Source of the DNA: Candidatus Omnitrophota bacterium
GTDB taxonomy: Bacteria > Omnitrophota > Omnitrophia > Omnitrophales > Aquincolibacteriaceae
Direction: 5' to 3'
DNA length: 39,171 bases
Assembly: GCA_016196555.1 (NCBI GenBank)
Contig: JACPXL010000030.1
Location: 1-39,171, forward strand
The first letter of the stretch is position 1. Every line of letters begins with the position of its first letter. The translations under genes and the position numbers were made by a program. The notes under the pieces were generated by a model that was given only the letters and a program-made list of their open reading frames with translations, was not told the origin of the DNA and ran no database searches. Below, in pieces: positions 15,362-23,339 of this stretch.

Positions 15362-15707
15362 ACTGCTCCCACAATCGTTTAAAACGCGCTTCATAAATCA
15401 TGCTGTAAACTTCCATTTTATCGGGGAAAAAATTTTCGACTTTTTGCCGGAGATGGTCTTTGGCAATTTCGATGTCCACGTCCGGGCATTCTTCGTTGAG
15501 AATCATCTGACAAATCAGCTGGGCATCTTCCTGGATTTCGCGGGCCTTTTTTCGCTCGTCTTCAGATTCGAAATACCGCAAAAAATCCTCGACGGTTTCC
15601 ATCAACGACAAATCGAGCTTGAGACCGCAGCGGCATTTGACGCGCCGTCCGCCCTCAAACCTCACCACATCATGATTCATCCCGCATTTGGGGCAGCGAA
15701 TGGGCAC
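15333..15707 (-). CDS. Uncharacterised protein with N-terminal zinc ribbon
   Basis: A 124-residue protein not recognised as a named family. CPKCG (residues 5-9) and CRC (25-27) form a likely four-Cys zinc ribbon. The rest is charged and helical, with a conserved-looking stretch EIQEDAQLICQMILNEECPD (about 77-96). The GTG start shares one base with the stop of the corrinoid adenosyltransferase (TAGTG), so the two are almost certainly translated from one mRNA. Any link to B12 is only by position. Confidence 0.7.
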   Translation of the reverse strand: MPIRCPKCGMNHDVVRFEGGRRVKCRCGLKLDLSLMETVEDFLRYFESEDERKKAREIQEDAQLICQMILNEECPDVDIEIAKDHLRQKVENFFPDKMEVYSMIYEARFKRLWEQFRSAGPGLD

Positions 15708-16282
15708 TAATATTCAATCCCAGGCTGGGCCTTGATGCCCTTTTCATAAGGGTGTTTGATGCATTTCATTTCGGTCACCAGATCCGCGATTTCGATAAGT
15801 TCGGGAGGGGCGCCGCCGCCGGTGAGAATGACATGCTTAAGCGGCGGTTTTTTCTTTAACTCCGCGGCAATTTCCACAGGATCGAGAAAATTATATTTCA
15901 TGACATAATTGATTTCGTCAAAAATGACGAGCCCATGTTCTTTATCGTGAAGTAATTCTTTGCAGCGCTCCCAGGCCTGGCGGGCCATCTTAACATCCTG
16001 CTCAAAATTTTTCGTGTCCCAGGTAAACCCTTCTCCCATAATTTCGATTTGGAATTGATCGCCGAATTTTTTGGCGGCCTCGACTTCTCCCGTCTTCCAT
16101 TTTCCTTTGATAAATTGCACCATGGCAACTTTATAACCCCTCCCAATCGCACGCAGCGCCGTACCAAATGCGGCCGTGCTTTTACCCTTCCCGGTACCGG
16201 TGTTCACAAGGATAAGGCCTTTTTTCGTGAATTCTTTGATTTCCTTGTGAACGCGCGGGGCGTTATCAGTTCGTTCTGTCAT
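15707..16282 (-). CDS. cobO: Corrinoid (cob(I)alamin) adenosyltransferase
   Basis: Transfers the adenosyl group of ATP to cob(I)alamin or related corrinoids, making the coenzyme form. It is the CobO/CobA/BtuR type (P-loop fold), not PduO. The N-terminal P-loop VNTGTGKGKSTAAFG is unmistakable, followed by MVQFIKGKWKTGE, the Walker B-like VIFDEINYVMKYN, and LTGGGAPPELIEIADLVTEM. The 191-residue length is normal. A GAGG site precedes the ATG. It lies downstream of the riboswitch-controlled btuB on the same strand with short gaps, which fits uptake followed by activation of B12. Confidence 0.95.
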   Translation of the reverse strand: MTERTDNAPRVHKEIKEFTKKGLILVNTGTGKGKSTAAFGTALRAIGRGYKVAMVQFIKGKWKTGEVEAAKKFGDQFQIEIMGEGFTWDTKNFEQDVKMARQAWERCKELLHDKEHGLVIFDEINYVMKYNFLDPVEIAAELKKKPPLKHVILTGGGAPPELIEIADLVTEMKCIKHPYEKGIKAQPGIEY

Positions 16283-16288
16283 GAGACC

Positions 16289-16657
16289 TCAATTACTTTG
16301 AGTAGGATAATCCGGGAGACCGAAAGATTCTGTCATCGGAGAAATATCGTCGGTAAACGGCACAATCCAAGGATAAAAGACAATATCGTTGACCGCAGAA
16401 ACCGCACGCACGATGATATTGGTCACGACGCGCGGGATAAAAGTAATGGGCCAAACTTTTGGATGCATCTCATTTTCGCTTTTCAGGGTGCTGACGATTT
16501 CAAATGGCAGCGTCATAATATTGCCAAGACCTCTTCCAATCACCATGCCTTCTCTTGCCCCGACTCCCTGATCAGTATGGCCATCAACGCCCGCCAATCC
16601 GGCCGGGAGGCTCACCAGGAGAAGAAAAGCTACCAGGACGGGTGTTTTCTTAATCAT
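16289..16657 (-). CDS. Small secreted TIGR04073-like protein
   Basis: A 122-residue protein with signal peptide (about 1-22). The mature part has MVIGRGLGNIMTLPFEIV, then AVSAVNDIVFYPWIVP, matching the R-G-x-x-N ... P-x-E-I ... pattern of TIGR04073. Function unknown. AAAGGAG precedes the ATG. The start overlaps the stop of the RsmB-like gene by 4 bases and its end is 6 bases from cobO, so it sits inside the B12 gene run. Differs in sequence from its relative at 12782-13258. Confidence 0.65.
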   Translation of the reverse strand: MIKKTPVLVAFLLLVSLPAGLAGVDGHTDQGVGAREGMVIGRGLGNIMTLPFEIVSTLKSENEMHPKVWPITFIPRVVTNIIVRAVSAVNDIVFYPWIVPFTDDISPMTESFGLPDYPTQSN

Positions 16658-17970
16658 AAATTTTCTCCTTTTCCGTTTACTTTATTTTCGGCCATGGCGA
16701 GGAAAAATCCATCGGTTTGATTTTTGTGAGGATAAAGCCGGAAAAAACCGTCTTTGGAATAAGGATAAGCTATTTTTTGAAGTTCCGGATGCCGGGCAAA
16801 AATTTCCGCCATGACTTCTTCGTTTTCTTCGGGCTCCAGGGAACAGGTGGCATAATAAAGCCTGCCGCCCTTTTTAAGAAAAGGCAGGGATTTTTCAATA
16901 ATGGCGACTTGTTCCTTGTGAAAATCAGCGAACTTTTCTTCTTTGATTTTCCACTTGGCGTCCGGATTTCTGCGTAAAGTCCCCGTTCCAGAACAAGGCG
17001 CATCAATCAGAATTTTGTCGACGCCTTTTTTCATTTCACGGCTTTCCGAAATCCTCTCCAATTCCGCCGGAAAAATATTCATGGCCCCGGCACGGCGAAA
17101 ACGTTTTCTCAGCTCTTCGAGTTTCCATTTTTTAATGTCGGTAGCAATAATACGGCCTTTATTCTGCATCATGGCCGCTAAAAGCAGGCTCTTTCCTCCT
17201 CCGCCCGCGCAGACATCCCACACGACCTCTCCGGGTTTGGCATCGATCATTTGGCAGATGATCTGGCTGCCTTCATCCTGAATTTCGAAAAATCCTTTTT
17301 GAAAATCTTCGGTATCAAAAAGATGAACTCTTTCTTTGAAAACCAGTCCCCACGGCGACCGTTCTGTCGGAAAAACTCGCCAGCCCCATTTTTCGAATCG
17401 TCCGATTTGGCGCTCGCGCGCCATTTTGAGCGGATTGATGCGGACCACAAGCGGAGGCCTCTCAATAGTTGAAGCCAGAAGCGCGCAGCATTCTTCTTCG
17501 CCGAAGCGCTGCTTCCAACGTTTGACAAGCCAAAGGGGCACAGAATATTGAATGGATATTTTTTCTTCCGGAGAATTAAAATTAAGACCGGCGGGCAAAT
17601 CATGGGCTTTTAACGCTTGCTCCACCGCTCCGGCCGTTTTTATGCCGGGGAAAGAAGCGGCGGTATGTTCTTCGAATTCATCGCCGGAAACCAGACCTTC
17701 CTTCAACGAAGCCATTAATACCATCAGAGAGGGGTCTTTATCATGGCCGAGTTCCCGGCTCCAGGATTCCAGAAAAAGTTTGTGGCGGAAAAGCCCGTAA
17801 ATGGTTTCCGAAAAAAACCGGCGGTCACGCGAACCAAATTTTTTGCGGTTACGGTAAAAGAAATTGGCCAGCCAGCGGTCAGCGGGTTCGGTACTATTTT
17901 GAATATCTTCCCAGATAAGGGCCGCAGTGTTCAGCTGGGAATGAAGAAAGCGGGGATTAATCCTTTTCAA
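16654..17970 (-). CDS. rsmB: RNA cytosine-C5 methyltransferase, RsmB/NOL1 family
   Basis: SAM-dependent m5C methyltransferase, most likely for 16S rRNA. About 438 residues from a TTG at 17970. The N-terminal part resembles the NusB-like RNA-binding domain of RsmB (LANFFYRNRKKFGSRDRRF). The C-terminal catalytic domain has the SAM motif VWDVCAGGGGKSLLLA, DAPCSGTGTLRRNPDAKWK (motif IV, Cys) and YYATCSLEPEENE (motif VI, nucleophile Cys). The frame remains open to 18006, so the start is uncertain, and either start overlaps the end of the TonB-domain gene. The symbol is a family-level call. Confidence 0.85.
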   Translation of the reverse strand: MKRINPRFLHSQLNTAALIWEDIQNSTEPADRWLANFFYRNRKKFGSRDRRFFSETIYGLFRHKLFLESWSRELGHDKDPSLMVLMASLKEGLVSGDEFEEHTAASFPGIKTAGAVEQALKAHDLPAGLNFNSPEEKISIQYSVPLWLVKRWKQRFGEEECCALLASTIERPPLVVRINPLKMARERQIGRFEKWGWRVFPTERSPWGLVFKERVHLFDTEDFQKGFFEIQDEGSQIICQMIDAKPGEVVWDVCAGGGGKSLLLAAMMQNKGRIIATDIKKWKLEELRKRFRRAGAMNIFPAELERISESREMKKGVDKILIDAPCSGTGTLRRNPDAKWKIKEEKFADFHKEQVAIIEKSLPFLKKGGRLYYATCSLEPEENEEVMAEIFARHPELQKIAYPYSKDGFFRLYPHKNQTDGFFLAMAENKVNGKGENL

Positions 17971-18454
17971 GTTGGAAAAGCACGGGAATCTGAATGCATA
18001 CCACAATCGGCTCCCCGTTTTTCATGGCGGGATGAAATTTCCAAGTTTTGACACCTTTTTCGGCGGATTGATCGAGCACAGAATAACCCGTGGAACGCAT
18101 CACTTTAGTGCGGCCCACCGAACCATCCTTGAGAATTTCGAGGGCAATATCAAAACGGCCTTCCCAGCCTTGCCGAACGGCCCAGCGCGGATAAGCAATC
18201 GGTTCCGAATAATTAATTAAATAAGGCATGTCGGTATTTTCATAATGTCCGCCTTCGGTGAAAACCTTGCCGGGTTTGGTGACGAGATTTCCGTCTCCGG
18301 TCATAGTAAAAATAAAAGGATTGGCCGGCTGCATGGGTTCGGCAAGCGGAGCGGCCGCGGTTTCCATTCCCATTCTTTCTGCGGAAAAAGCGGATGGAGA
18401 TAAAAAGATAACTGCGAGAAAAACTAGACTCATGATTCGATGTATTTTTTCCAT
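17957..18454 (-). CDS. TonB C-terminal-domain protein without a proline-rich linker
   Basis: 165 residues. The N-terminus is hydrophobic (about residues 8-24), ending AFSA like a cleavable signal peptide, though it might stay as an anchor. Residues about 85-163 form a TonB C-terminal domain: YPRWAVRQGWEGRFDIAL, then GSVGRTKVMRSTG, and WKFHPAMKNGEPI. The long Pro/Lys linker of energy-transducing TonB is missing, and no ExbB/ExbD genes are near. It is placed between the B12 receptor and rsmB, so it probably serves the receptor. AAGGAG precedes the ATG. Confidence 0.82.
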   Translation of the reverse strand: MEKIHRIMSLVFLAVIFLSPSAFSAERMGMETAAAPLAEPMQPANPFIFTMTGDGNLVTKPGKVFTEGGHYENTDMPYLINYSEPIAYPRWAVRQGWEGRFDIALEILKDGSVGRTKVMRSTGYSVLDQSAEKGVKTWKFHPAMKNGEPIVVCIQIPVLFQLEKD

Positions 18455-18492
18455 GGTATGACTCCTTGATGAGTAAGGTTAAAGGAAAGGTT

Positions 18493-18521
18493 ATTTAAAT
18501 CCAAACCGGTTAAAAGGTCAA
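18493..18521 (-). promoter_or_regulatory. Possible internal promoter before the TonB-domain gene
   Basis: On the minus strand TTGACC (18516-18521), a 17-base spacer and TTAAAT (18493-18498), in the 81-base gap between btuB and the TonB-domain gene. It could express the downstream genes independently of the riboswitch. Confidence 0.35.
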
Positions 18522-18535
18522 GCATTGTTATGGGA

Positions 18536-20485
18536 TTAAATTTTTGCCTTAATGCCCCCCGTAACGGTGGCAAGCGGCATATCAAAACCGCGGCCTTCCT
18601 GATAATTGTCATTGGTCAGATTGCCGACGCGGCCGTAGAGTTGGGCAAATTTTGTTAAATCGTAAAACACGGCCAAATCCAATTTTTCATATTCATCCAT
18701 TCTCGTGTGTACACGACTTCCCGAATCTTCACGGCTTCCCACCCAAATCCAATCGACGGTAAGATGCCATTTCTGATAATCGTAAGTGAAACCGAATTTG
18801 CCTTGATGCCTCGGGATTCGAAGCAAACGTTTATCCGTCGTCACATCAATCGCATGGGTATAGGTGTACGTTGTATTGAAATAAAGCTCCTTCCAAAGCC
18901 TAATTCTATTCTCAAACTCAATTCCCTGGCTAAAGGCTCGCCCAATATTGGTGGCCCGTGTAAGGTTTAAAATTAAATTCCTGGTCTTGTTATTGAAGTA
19001 CATGAGCGAAAAACTTCCTCTCTTGTCCTTCCCATAAAACTGTTCGAATCCGGCATCCCAACTCCAGCTGGTTTCCGGTTCGAGATTGGGATCACCAAAA
19101 TTAGGGAAAAAAAGCTGGTTGAAGGTAGGGGCCCGAAAACCGCGCCCAAAACTGCCTTTAATCTTAGTCTGAGTTTTCGTAATCCATAAACCGGTAGAAA
19201 CAAGCGGTGACGCTTCCAGTCCGTAAAGTTCATGATGATCAAGGCGTATTCCAGCGACAATCGTCCAAATATTCCACAAGGTCAATTCGTTTTGCCCAAA
19301 CCATCCGTGATTGCGGGCAAGACTGTTATTATTCGTCGTATGAACATTGGAATGCTCAAACTCATATCCCGCCGTCAACACATCAAAATCTGAAATATAA
19401 AAATCGGATTGGTACTCAAAGGTGTGCCGGTTGGAATTAATGTGAAGAAAAGATTCAGGATCAGCTCCCGTCCTGAGGTCCGGATTCCTGGGATCATGTG
19501 AAAAGCTTGAATCATGAAAAAGAGAGTATTGCACATACTGCTGCCACCAATCCGTCAAAGATATCATGTACTTGGTGTTCACCACTTGTTGATTGGCTCG
19601 AGTACTGCGATTAGGATCCTGCCGGAAAAAATTTCTGCCGTTCACTGTGACAAAACCGTCGTCCAGACCCACAATGGAATTAAAATGATGGAAAGCAACA
19701 TCCAGATCGGAGTTGTCGGTAACTTGCAGCTTCGTGTGAGCGCGCGCCGTTGTATTTTCATAATCATCATTGTGGCCCAAACCTTCCGTATCGATTCTTC
19801 CACCGGCACCGGAAAATGAAAACTTGTCCCAACTGCCGGAAACCGTACCTTCTTCATGAAAAGTATTGTAAGTGCCGTAATCGAACATTCCACTCGCACT
19901 GAGTCCCTTCCCCCGGCCCGGCTTGGTTACAATGTTGATAAGCCCCCCGACAGCATCCGCGCCATAAAGAACACTTTGAGAGCCCCGTATGATTTCAATG
20001 CGTTCAATATCGGTTGTTGTAATATGCTGCAAAGACGCCAAAGACTGATTCGAATTATTAATCTGAACCCCATCCATCATCACAAGCGTGGATTCCTTAT
20101 TGACTCCCCGCATGACAACATGCGCCTCCCTGCCGAACGTTCCAAGCTGAATCACCATAACGCCAGGAACTCCCCTCAAGAGATCAAGAAGAAACACCTT
20201 TCCGCTTCTTTCAATTTGTTCCCGGGTAATGACGGTCACTGCGCGTGTGGCTTTTTCAATAGGGATTTCACGCCTTGTGGCAGAAACGACGGTAATTACA
20301 GGAGGAGTATCCTGAAGGCCTTTGTTTTCACCCTTCGGTTCGTCATTTTGAACGGTCGCTGCAAACAAACCGTTAAATGACAAGACAAAGGAGATCAAAA
20401 ATAGAAAAACAAAAAAATTTGAGGGTTTTTTGGGTGAAACCTGATTGCGGGACTTGATTCCCGGGAAGTGCTCGTTCCCTTTCAT
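18536..20485 (-). CDS. btuB: TonB-dependent outer-membrane receptor, cobalamin (BtuB-like)
   Basis: Imports a ligand across the outer membrane with TonB energy. About 649 residues from the ATG at 20485 (MKGNEHFPG); the hydrophobic export signal is at residues about 25-42 of that form. A TonB-box-like stretch (PPVITVVSATRR) precedes the plug domain, with DLLRGVPGVMVIQ, VVMRGVNKESTLVMMDGVQI and IRGSQSVLYGADAVGGLIN. The rest is a 22-strand barrel by family. The frame is open to 20554, but that would place the start inside the regulatory hairpin, and the AAAGGA site fits the ATG at 20485. Ligand assignment rests on the cobalamin riboswitch just upstream and on cobO in the same gene run. Confidence 0.9.
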   Translation of the reverse strand: MKGNEHFPGIKSRNQVSPKKPSNFFVFLFLISFVLSFNGLFAATVQNDEPKGENKGLQDTPPVITVVSATRREIPIEKATRAVTVITREQIERSGKVFLLDLLRGVPGVMVIQLGTFGREAHVVMRGVNKESTLVMMDGVQINNSNQSLASLQHITTTDIERIEIIRGSQSVLYGADAVGGLINIVTKPGRGKGLSASGMFDYGTYNTFHEEGTVSGSWDKFSFSGAGGRIDTEGLGHNDDYENTTARAHTKLQVTDNSDLDVAFHHFNSIVGLDDGFVTVNGRNFFRQDPNRSTRANQQVVNTKYMISLTDWWQQYVQYSLFHDSSFSHDPRNPDLRTGADPESFLHINSNRHTFEYQSDFYISDFDVLTAGYEFEHSNVHTTNNNSLARNHGWFGQNELTLWNIWTIVAGIRLDHHELYGLEASPLVSTGLWITKTQTKIKGSFGRGFRAPTFNQLFFPNFGDPNLEPETSWSWDAGFEQFYGKDKRGSFSLMYFNNKTRNLILNLTRATNIGRAFSQGIEFENRIRLWKELYFNTTYTYTHAIDVTTDKRLLRIPRHQGKFGFTYDYQKWHLTVDWIWVGSREDSGSRVHTRMDEYEKLDLAVFYDLTKFAQLYGRVGNLTNDNYQEGRGFDMPLATVTGGIKAKI

Positions 20486-20490
20486 GAAAA

Positions 20491-20526
20491 TTCCTTTCTT
20501 TTCTCCGGGCGAAGAAAAAACAGGAA
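20491..20526 (-). promoter_or_regulatory. Hairpin masking the btuB Shine-Dalgarno site (riboswitch output)
   Basis: Two 14-base arms (minus-strand 5' arm at 20513-20526, 3' arm at 20491-20504) pair with 12 Watson-Crick pairs, one G-U and one mismatch, around an 8-base loop. The 3' arm contains the AAAGGA that serves the ATG at 20485. No U-tract long enough for termination follows, so translational control is the likely mechanism (inference). Confidence 0.6.
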
Positions 20527-20563
20527 TCACGAAAGGATTTGGCTTTCTCTGCACGGAGTTTTG

Positions 20564-20773
20564 AAACAGGAGGTGTTCTGACTTGGCAAAAGAAACCGAT
20601 TGAGCGCGCCTTCCCAGTTCATGCTGCGAACCAGTGGCTATGGATCTGACTTTTGATCAGATGCGCTTTCGCTTTTGCCGACAGCGGCGGCACCGTGGAG
20701 TTGCCCATGAATTTCTAATGCTGGGCACTCACTTCCCTTTTAAGCCCTGAAAGATTTTTCAGAGCGCCTGTTT
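20564..20773 (-). ncRNA. Cobalamin riboswitch
   Basis: On the minus strand the aptamer is closed by AAACAGG (20767-20773) and CCTGTTT (20564-20570). Inside, in order: a P2-type hairpin GCTCTGA/TTCAGGGC, AAAAGGGAAG, ACGGTGCCGCCGCTGT, the B12-box GCCACTG (20632-20638), CTGGGAAGG, and AGTCAGAACACCT. These match the conserved core of class I cobalamin riboswitches in order and spacing. It lies in the leader of the btuB-like gene, and with the hairpin at 20491-20526 would lower btuB translation when B12 is bound. Confidence 0.93.
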
Positions 20774-20805
20774 ATTGTTTTGGAAAGAACGTAAATGCAG
20801 AGGGT

Positions 20806-20833
20806 ATTCTAGGCAGTTCGTTTTGAAAGTAAA
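20806..20833 (-). promoter_or_regulatory. Promoter of the btuB leader
   Basis: TTTACT (20828-20833), a 16-base spacer and TAGAAT (20806-20811) on the minus strand. Transcription from about 20799 would give a leader of roughly 310 bases holding the whole riboswitch. Confidence 0.6.
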
Positions 20834-20842
20834 GGACAAAAA

Positions 20843-21295
20843 TTATTTATCTTCGATAGCTGCTTGATCGAGACGCGAACGAACATCGGAGCGGTAAGCC
20901 TGTTCTCTTTCATACCGGCGCTGGCGGGAAAGTTCCAGCATTCTCTGTCCTTCCGTCATTTGTTCCTGGACCAGAGGATCTTTATTGTATTTGGCATTTT
21001 TATAAGCATCTGTGGCACTCCAAATGTGATTGGCAAGAAGCGGTCCAAGTCCCACCCAAACTACGGGACCTCCAACAACACCCCCCAAAATCGCTACGGT
21101 CGTGACAGCAGCCACTTCAACGCCGGCCATGACTTTGGTTTTAGTCTGGCCCAACTGATCATTCATGGCCTGACCTGTCGTAGGAAGCAAAAGCGAAGAA
21201 GCCCCTTCCTTGAGGCCGGTGGCAAATACGGATGGAGTTGAAAAAGCAAAAATCATTAAAAAGATAATGGCGAGTGATGTTAATTTTCTATTCAT
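20843..21295 (-). CDS. Uncharacterised exported protein
   Basis: A 150-residue protein, not recognised. A signal peptide (about residues 1-26, ending SVFA) is followed by a polar stretch, a hydrophobic Ala/Val/Gly segment (about 56-88, long enough to span a membrane) and a charged Arg/Glu/Gln-rich C-terminus. A strong purine-rich AAAAGGGGG precedes the ATG. It sits upstream of the btuB promoter on the same strand but with its own gap, so it need not belong to the B12 genes. Confidence 0.65.
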   Translation of the reverse strand: MNRKLTSLAIIFLMIFAFSTPSVFATGLKEGASSLLLPTTGQAMNDQLGQTKTKVMAGVEVAAVTTVAILGGVVGGPVVWVGLGPLLANHIWSATDAYKNAKYNKDPLVQEQMTEGQRMLELSRQRRYEREQAYRSDVRSRLDQAAIEDK

Positions 21296-21346
21296 GGAAT
21301 CCCCCTTTTAGCGATATGGTGCCTTATTATTTTCGGCTGACAGGAG

Positions 21347-21685
21347 TTAAAGCTTAAATTGGATTTTGGGGAATGCGGTTCTGCCCGATTTTGTCTGATT
21401 CAGAAATTTTTTTGTTTCCTGCATCAATTTTTGAAGAGGAAAATTTTCATAAACGGCGGGGTATTTTTGAAGATAGACGCTGGCTTTTTGAAAAAGTTCG
21501 TGTGCGCCTTGAGGCGTAGATTTTTGAATGTGAACAAAAGCGGCGGCAATTTGAATCAAGCCGTGATAAAAATCCCGGTTTTGATCGGAAGTTTTCCGCC
21601 AGAGCAATTCCAGAACTTCGTGGGCCTCGAAAAATTTTTCTTCGTTAAAGAGACGGCAAAATTCTTGAAGCTCTCTAGAAGTCAT
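21347..21685 (-). CDS. DUF309 protein
   Basis: About 112 residues. The core NEEKFFEAHEVLELLWRK, then FYHGLIQIAAAFVHIQK, matches the DUF309 family of small all-helical proteins of unknown function. The frame is open upstream to 21904, but residues before MTSRELQEF are encoded by a palindromic repeat and by antisense of pepA, so I place the start at 21685. That ATG is itself the last part of the repeat (CAGAATGAC), and no Shine-Dalgarno sequence is visible. Lies after pepA on the same strand. Confidence 0.75.
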   Translation of the reverse strand: MTSRELQEFCRLFNEEKFFEAHEVLELLWRKTSDQNRDFYHGLIQIAAAFVHIQKSTPQGAHELFQKASVYLQKYPAVYENFPLQKLMQETKKFLNQTKSGRTAFPKIQFKL

Positions 21686-21783
21686 TCTGAGGGCGAAGCC
21701 CGAACCCTGGCTCCGCAGGCGCCAGGATTTAATAGGATTCGATTTACCGTCCCTTGGCAAAAAGCCAAGGGGCGAAGAATCTG
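21681..21783. repeat. Palindromic repeat (AGAAT subfamily) between pepA and the DUF309 gene
   Basis: Ends GTCATTCTGAG (21681-21691) and GCGAAGAATCTGAC (21772-21785) match the copy at 1049-1083. Inside are nested hairpins GGGC-GAA-GCCC, CCTGGC/GCCAGG and CCTTGGC-AAAAA-GCCAAGG. The left end overlaps the start codon of the DUF309 gene. Confidence 0.85.
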
Positions 21784-21800
21784 ACGATATAAAGCTATCG

Positions 21801-23306
21801 TTATTTCCAATGGGAAAGACATTCGATAAGAAGCCGCACACCCACTCCAGTGGCCCCTTTGACGCAATCGTAGCGCGGACAGTCACACCACGCGGTTCCG
21901 GCAATATCTAAATGGACCCACGGGGTTTTCGCGGGGACGAATTCTTTTAAAAACATGGCGGCAGTGATGGTCCCGCCATAAGGCCCGCCGATATTGTAGA
22001 GATCGGAATGGTGCCCTTTGATTTGATCGCGATAATCATCCCAAAGCGGAAGTTCCCAGCATCGCTCGCCCGTTTCTTCGCCTGCTTTTTGAACGTGTGA
22101 AAGAAGTTTTTTATCCGTTCCCATCATGCCGATGGCTTTGTCGCCGAAAGTATAAGCGCACATTCCCGTCAAAGTCGCGAGATCGATAATGGCCTTGGGA
22201 TTATACCTTCCGCAATAAACTAAGGCGTCCCCCAAAATCAAACGGCCTTCCGCATCGGTATTTAAAACCTCGACGGTTTTTCCATTGGCCATTTCGATAA
22301 TATCGCCGGGGCGCTGCGGATTTTCAGCCACATTATTTTCCACAGCCGGTGTCAATCCGACAACATGGACCGGCAATTTGAGATCGGAAATGACGCCAAG
22401 CGTTGCAATCACGGTCGCCGCGCCGGACATATCGTATTTCATTTTTTCCATGTCCTTGGCCGGTTTAATGGAAATCCCTCCCGTATCAAAAGTCACGCCT
22501 TTGCCGACAAGACAAACCGTTCCTTTGCTTTTAAAACGAGTTCCGTATTCTAAAACAATCAAGGCCGGCGGCGTCACACTTCCCTGATTCACAGATAAAA
22601 TTCCGCCCATTTTCAAACGTTTCATTTCGGCTTCATTGAGAATGCGGCACTGGATTTTCTTTTCGGCGGCCATTTTTTTGGCGCGGGCCGCAAGCTCCGG
22701 GGCATTCATGATATTACCCGGTTCATTAATCAATGTGCGGGCGAGCAGCACACCTTGAGCAATAGCTTGCGCTTTTTTAGTGGCGGCACGCAATGCAGAT
22801 TCGTTTTGCTTTTTGGAAAAAAGGATTTCTACGATCTCGAGCTTCTTTTCTTTTTTCTGATCTTCGCTTTTGCTTTTATATTTGTCGAATTCGTAAGAAG
22901 CGAGAAGGCTTATTTCGGAGATAATGGCGGCACCGTCAGCAAGGGTCGGCTCTCCGCCGACAAAACTATCCAGAAAAATTCTGACTCGTGCGGCTTTGCG
23001 GGCGCGGGCCAATTGAATGATTTGTCCCGTGGCTTTACGCAGGCATCCCTTTCGATGATTTTTTTTTTGACCCAGGCCGAAAAGAACGGCTTCCTGGGCC
23101 TCGCGATAATCCGAAGAAAAGGATGAAAAATTCTGGGCGTATTTTCCTTCAAAACGGCCTTTAGCTAAAGCGGCCTTCGCTGCAACGGCAAATTGCGGTT
23201 CCAGAGATTCGATTTCTTTGGCGAGTTTTTCTTTTTCAAAAAATCCCGCCACAAAAATATCAGCGGGTTTCCTCTTCTGAGCAACTGACAACAATTCGAT
23301 TTTCAT
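21801..23306 (-). CDS. pepA: Leucyl aminopeptidase (M17)
   Basis: Cytoplasmic two-metal aminopeptidase; members may also bind DNA. The 501-residue length is typical. The catalytic C-terminal half has VGKGVTFDTGGISIKP (Lys and Asp ligands), DMSGAATV, and the family signature NTDAEGRLILGDAL. The N-terminal regulatory domain is present (about 1-160) and more diverged. Start: ATG with GGAGG, 33 bases after the glmS stop, so the two are likely co-transcribed. Confidence 0.95.
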   Translation of the reverse strand: MKIELLSVAQKRKPADIFVAGFFEKEKLAKEIESLEPQFAVAAKAALAKGRFEGKYAQNFSSFSSDYREAQEAVLFGLGQKKNHRKGCLRKATGQIIQLARARKAARVRIFLDSFVGGEPTLADGAAIISEISLLASYEFDKYKSKSEDQKKEKKLEIVEILFSKKQNESALRAATKKAQAIAQGVLLARTLINEPGNIMNAPELAARAKKMAAEKKIQCRILNEAEMKRLKMGGILSVNQGSVTPPALIVLEYGTRFKSKGTVCLVGKGVTFDTGGISIKPAKDMEKMKYDMSGAATVIATLGVISDLKLPVHVVGLTPAVENNVAENPQRPGDIIEMANGKTVEVLNTDAEGRLILGDALVYCGRYNPKAIIDLATLTGMCAYTFGDKAIGMMGTDKKLLSHVQKAGEETGERCWELPLWDDYRDQIKGHHSDLYNIGGPYGGTITAAMFLKEFVPAKTPWVHLDIAGTAWCDCPRYDCVKGATGVGVRLLIECLSHWK

Positions 23307-23339
23307 TTTTTCCTCCGGGATAATGACAGTTTAAAATGA

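Noticed and set aside
21683-21904. N-terminal extension of the DUF309 frame
   Set aside because: It is encoded by the palindromic repeat and by the end of pepA read in another frame, with no family resemblance.
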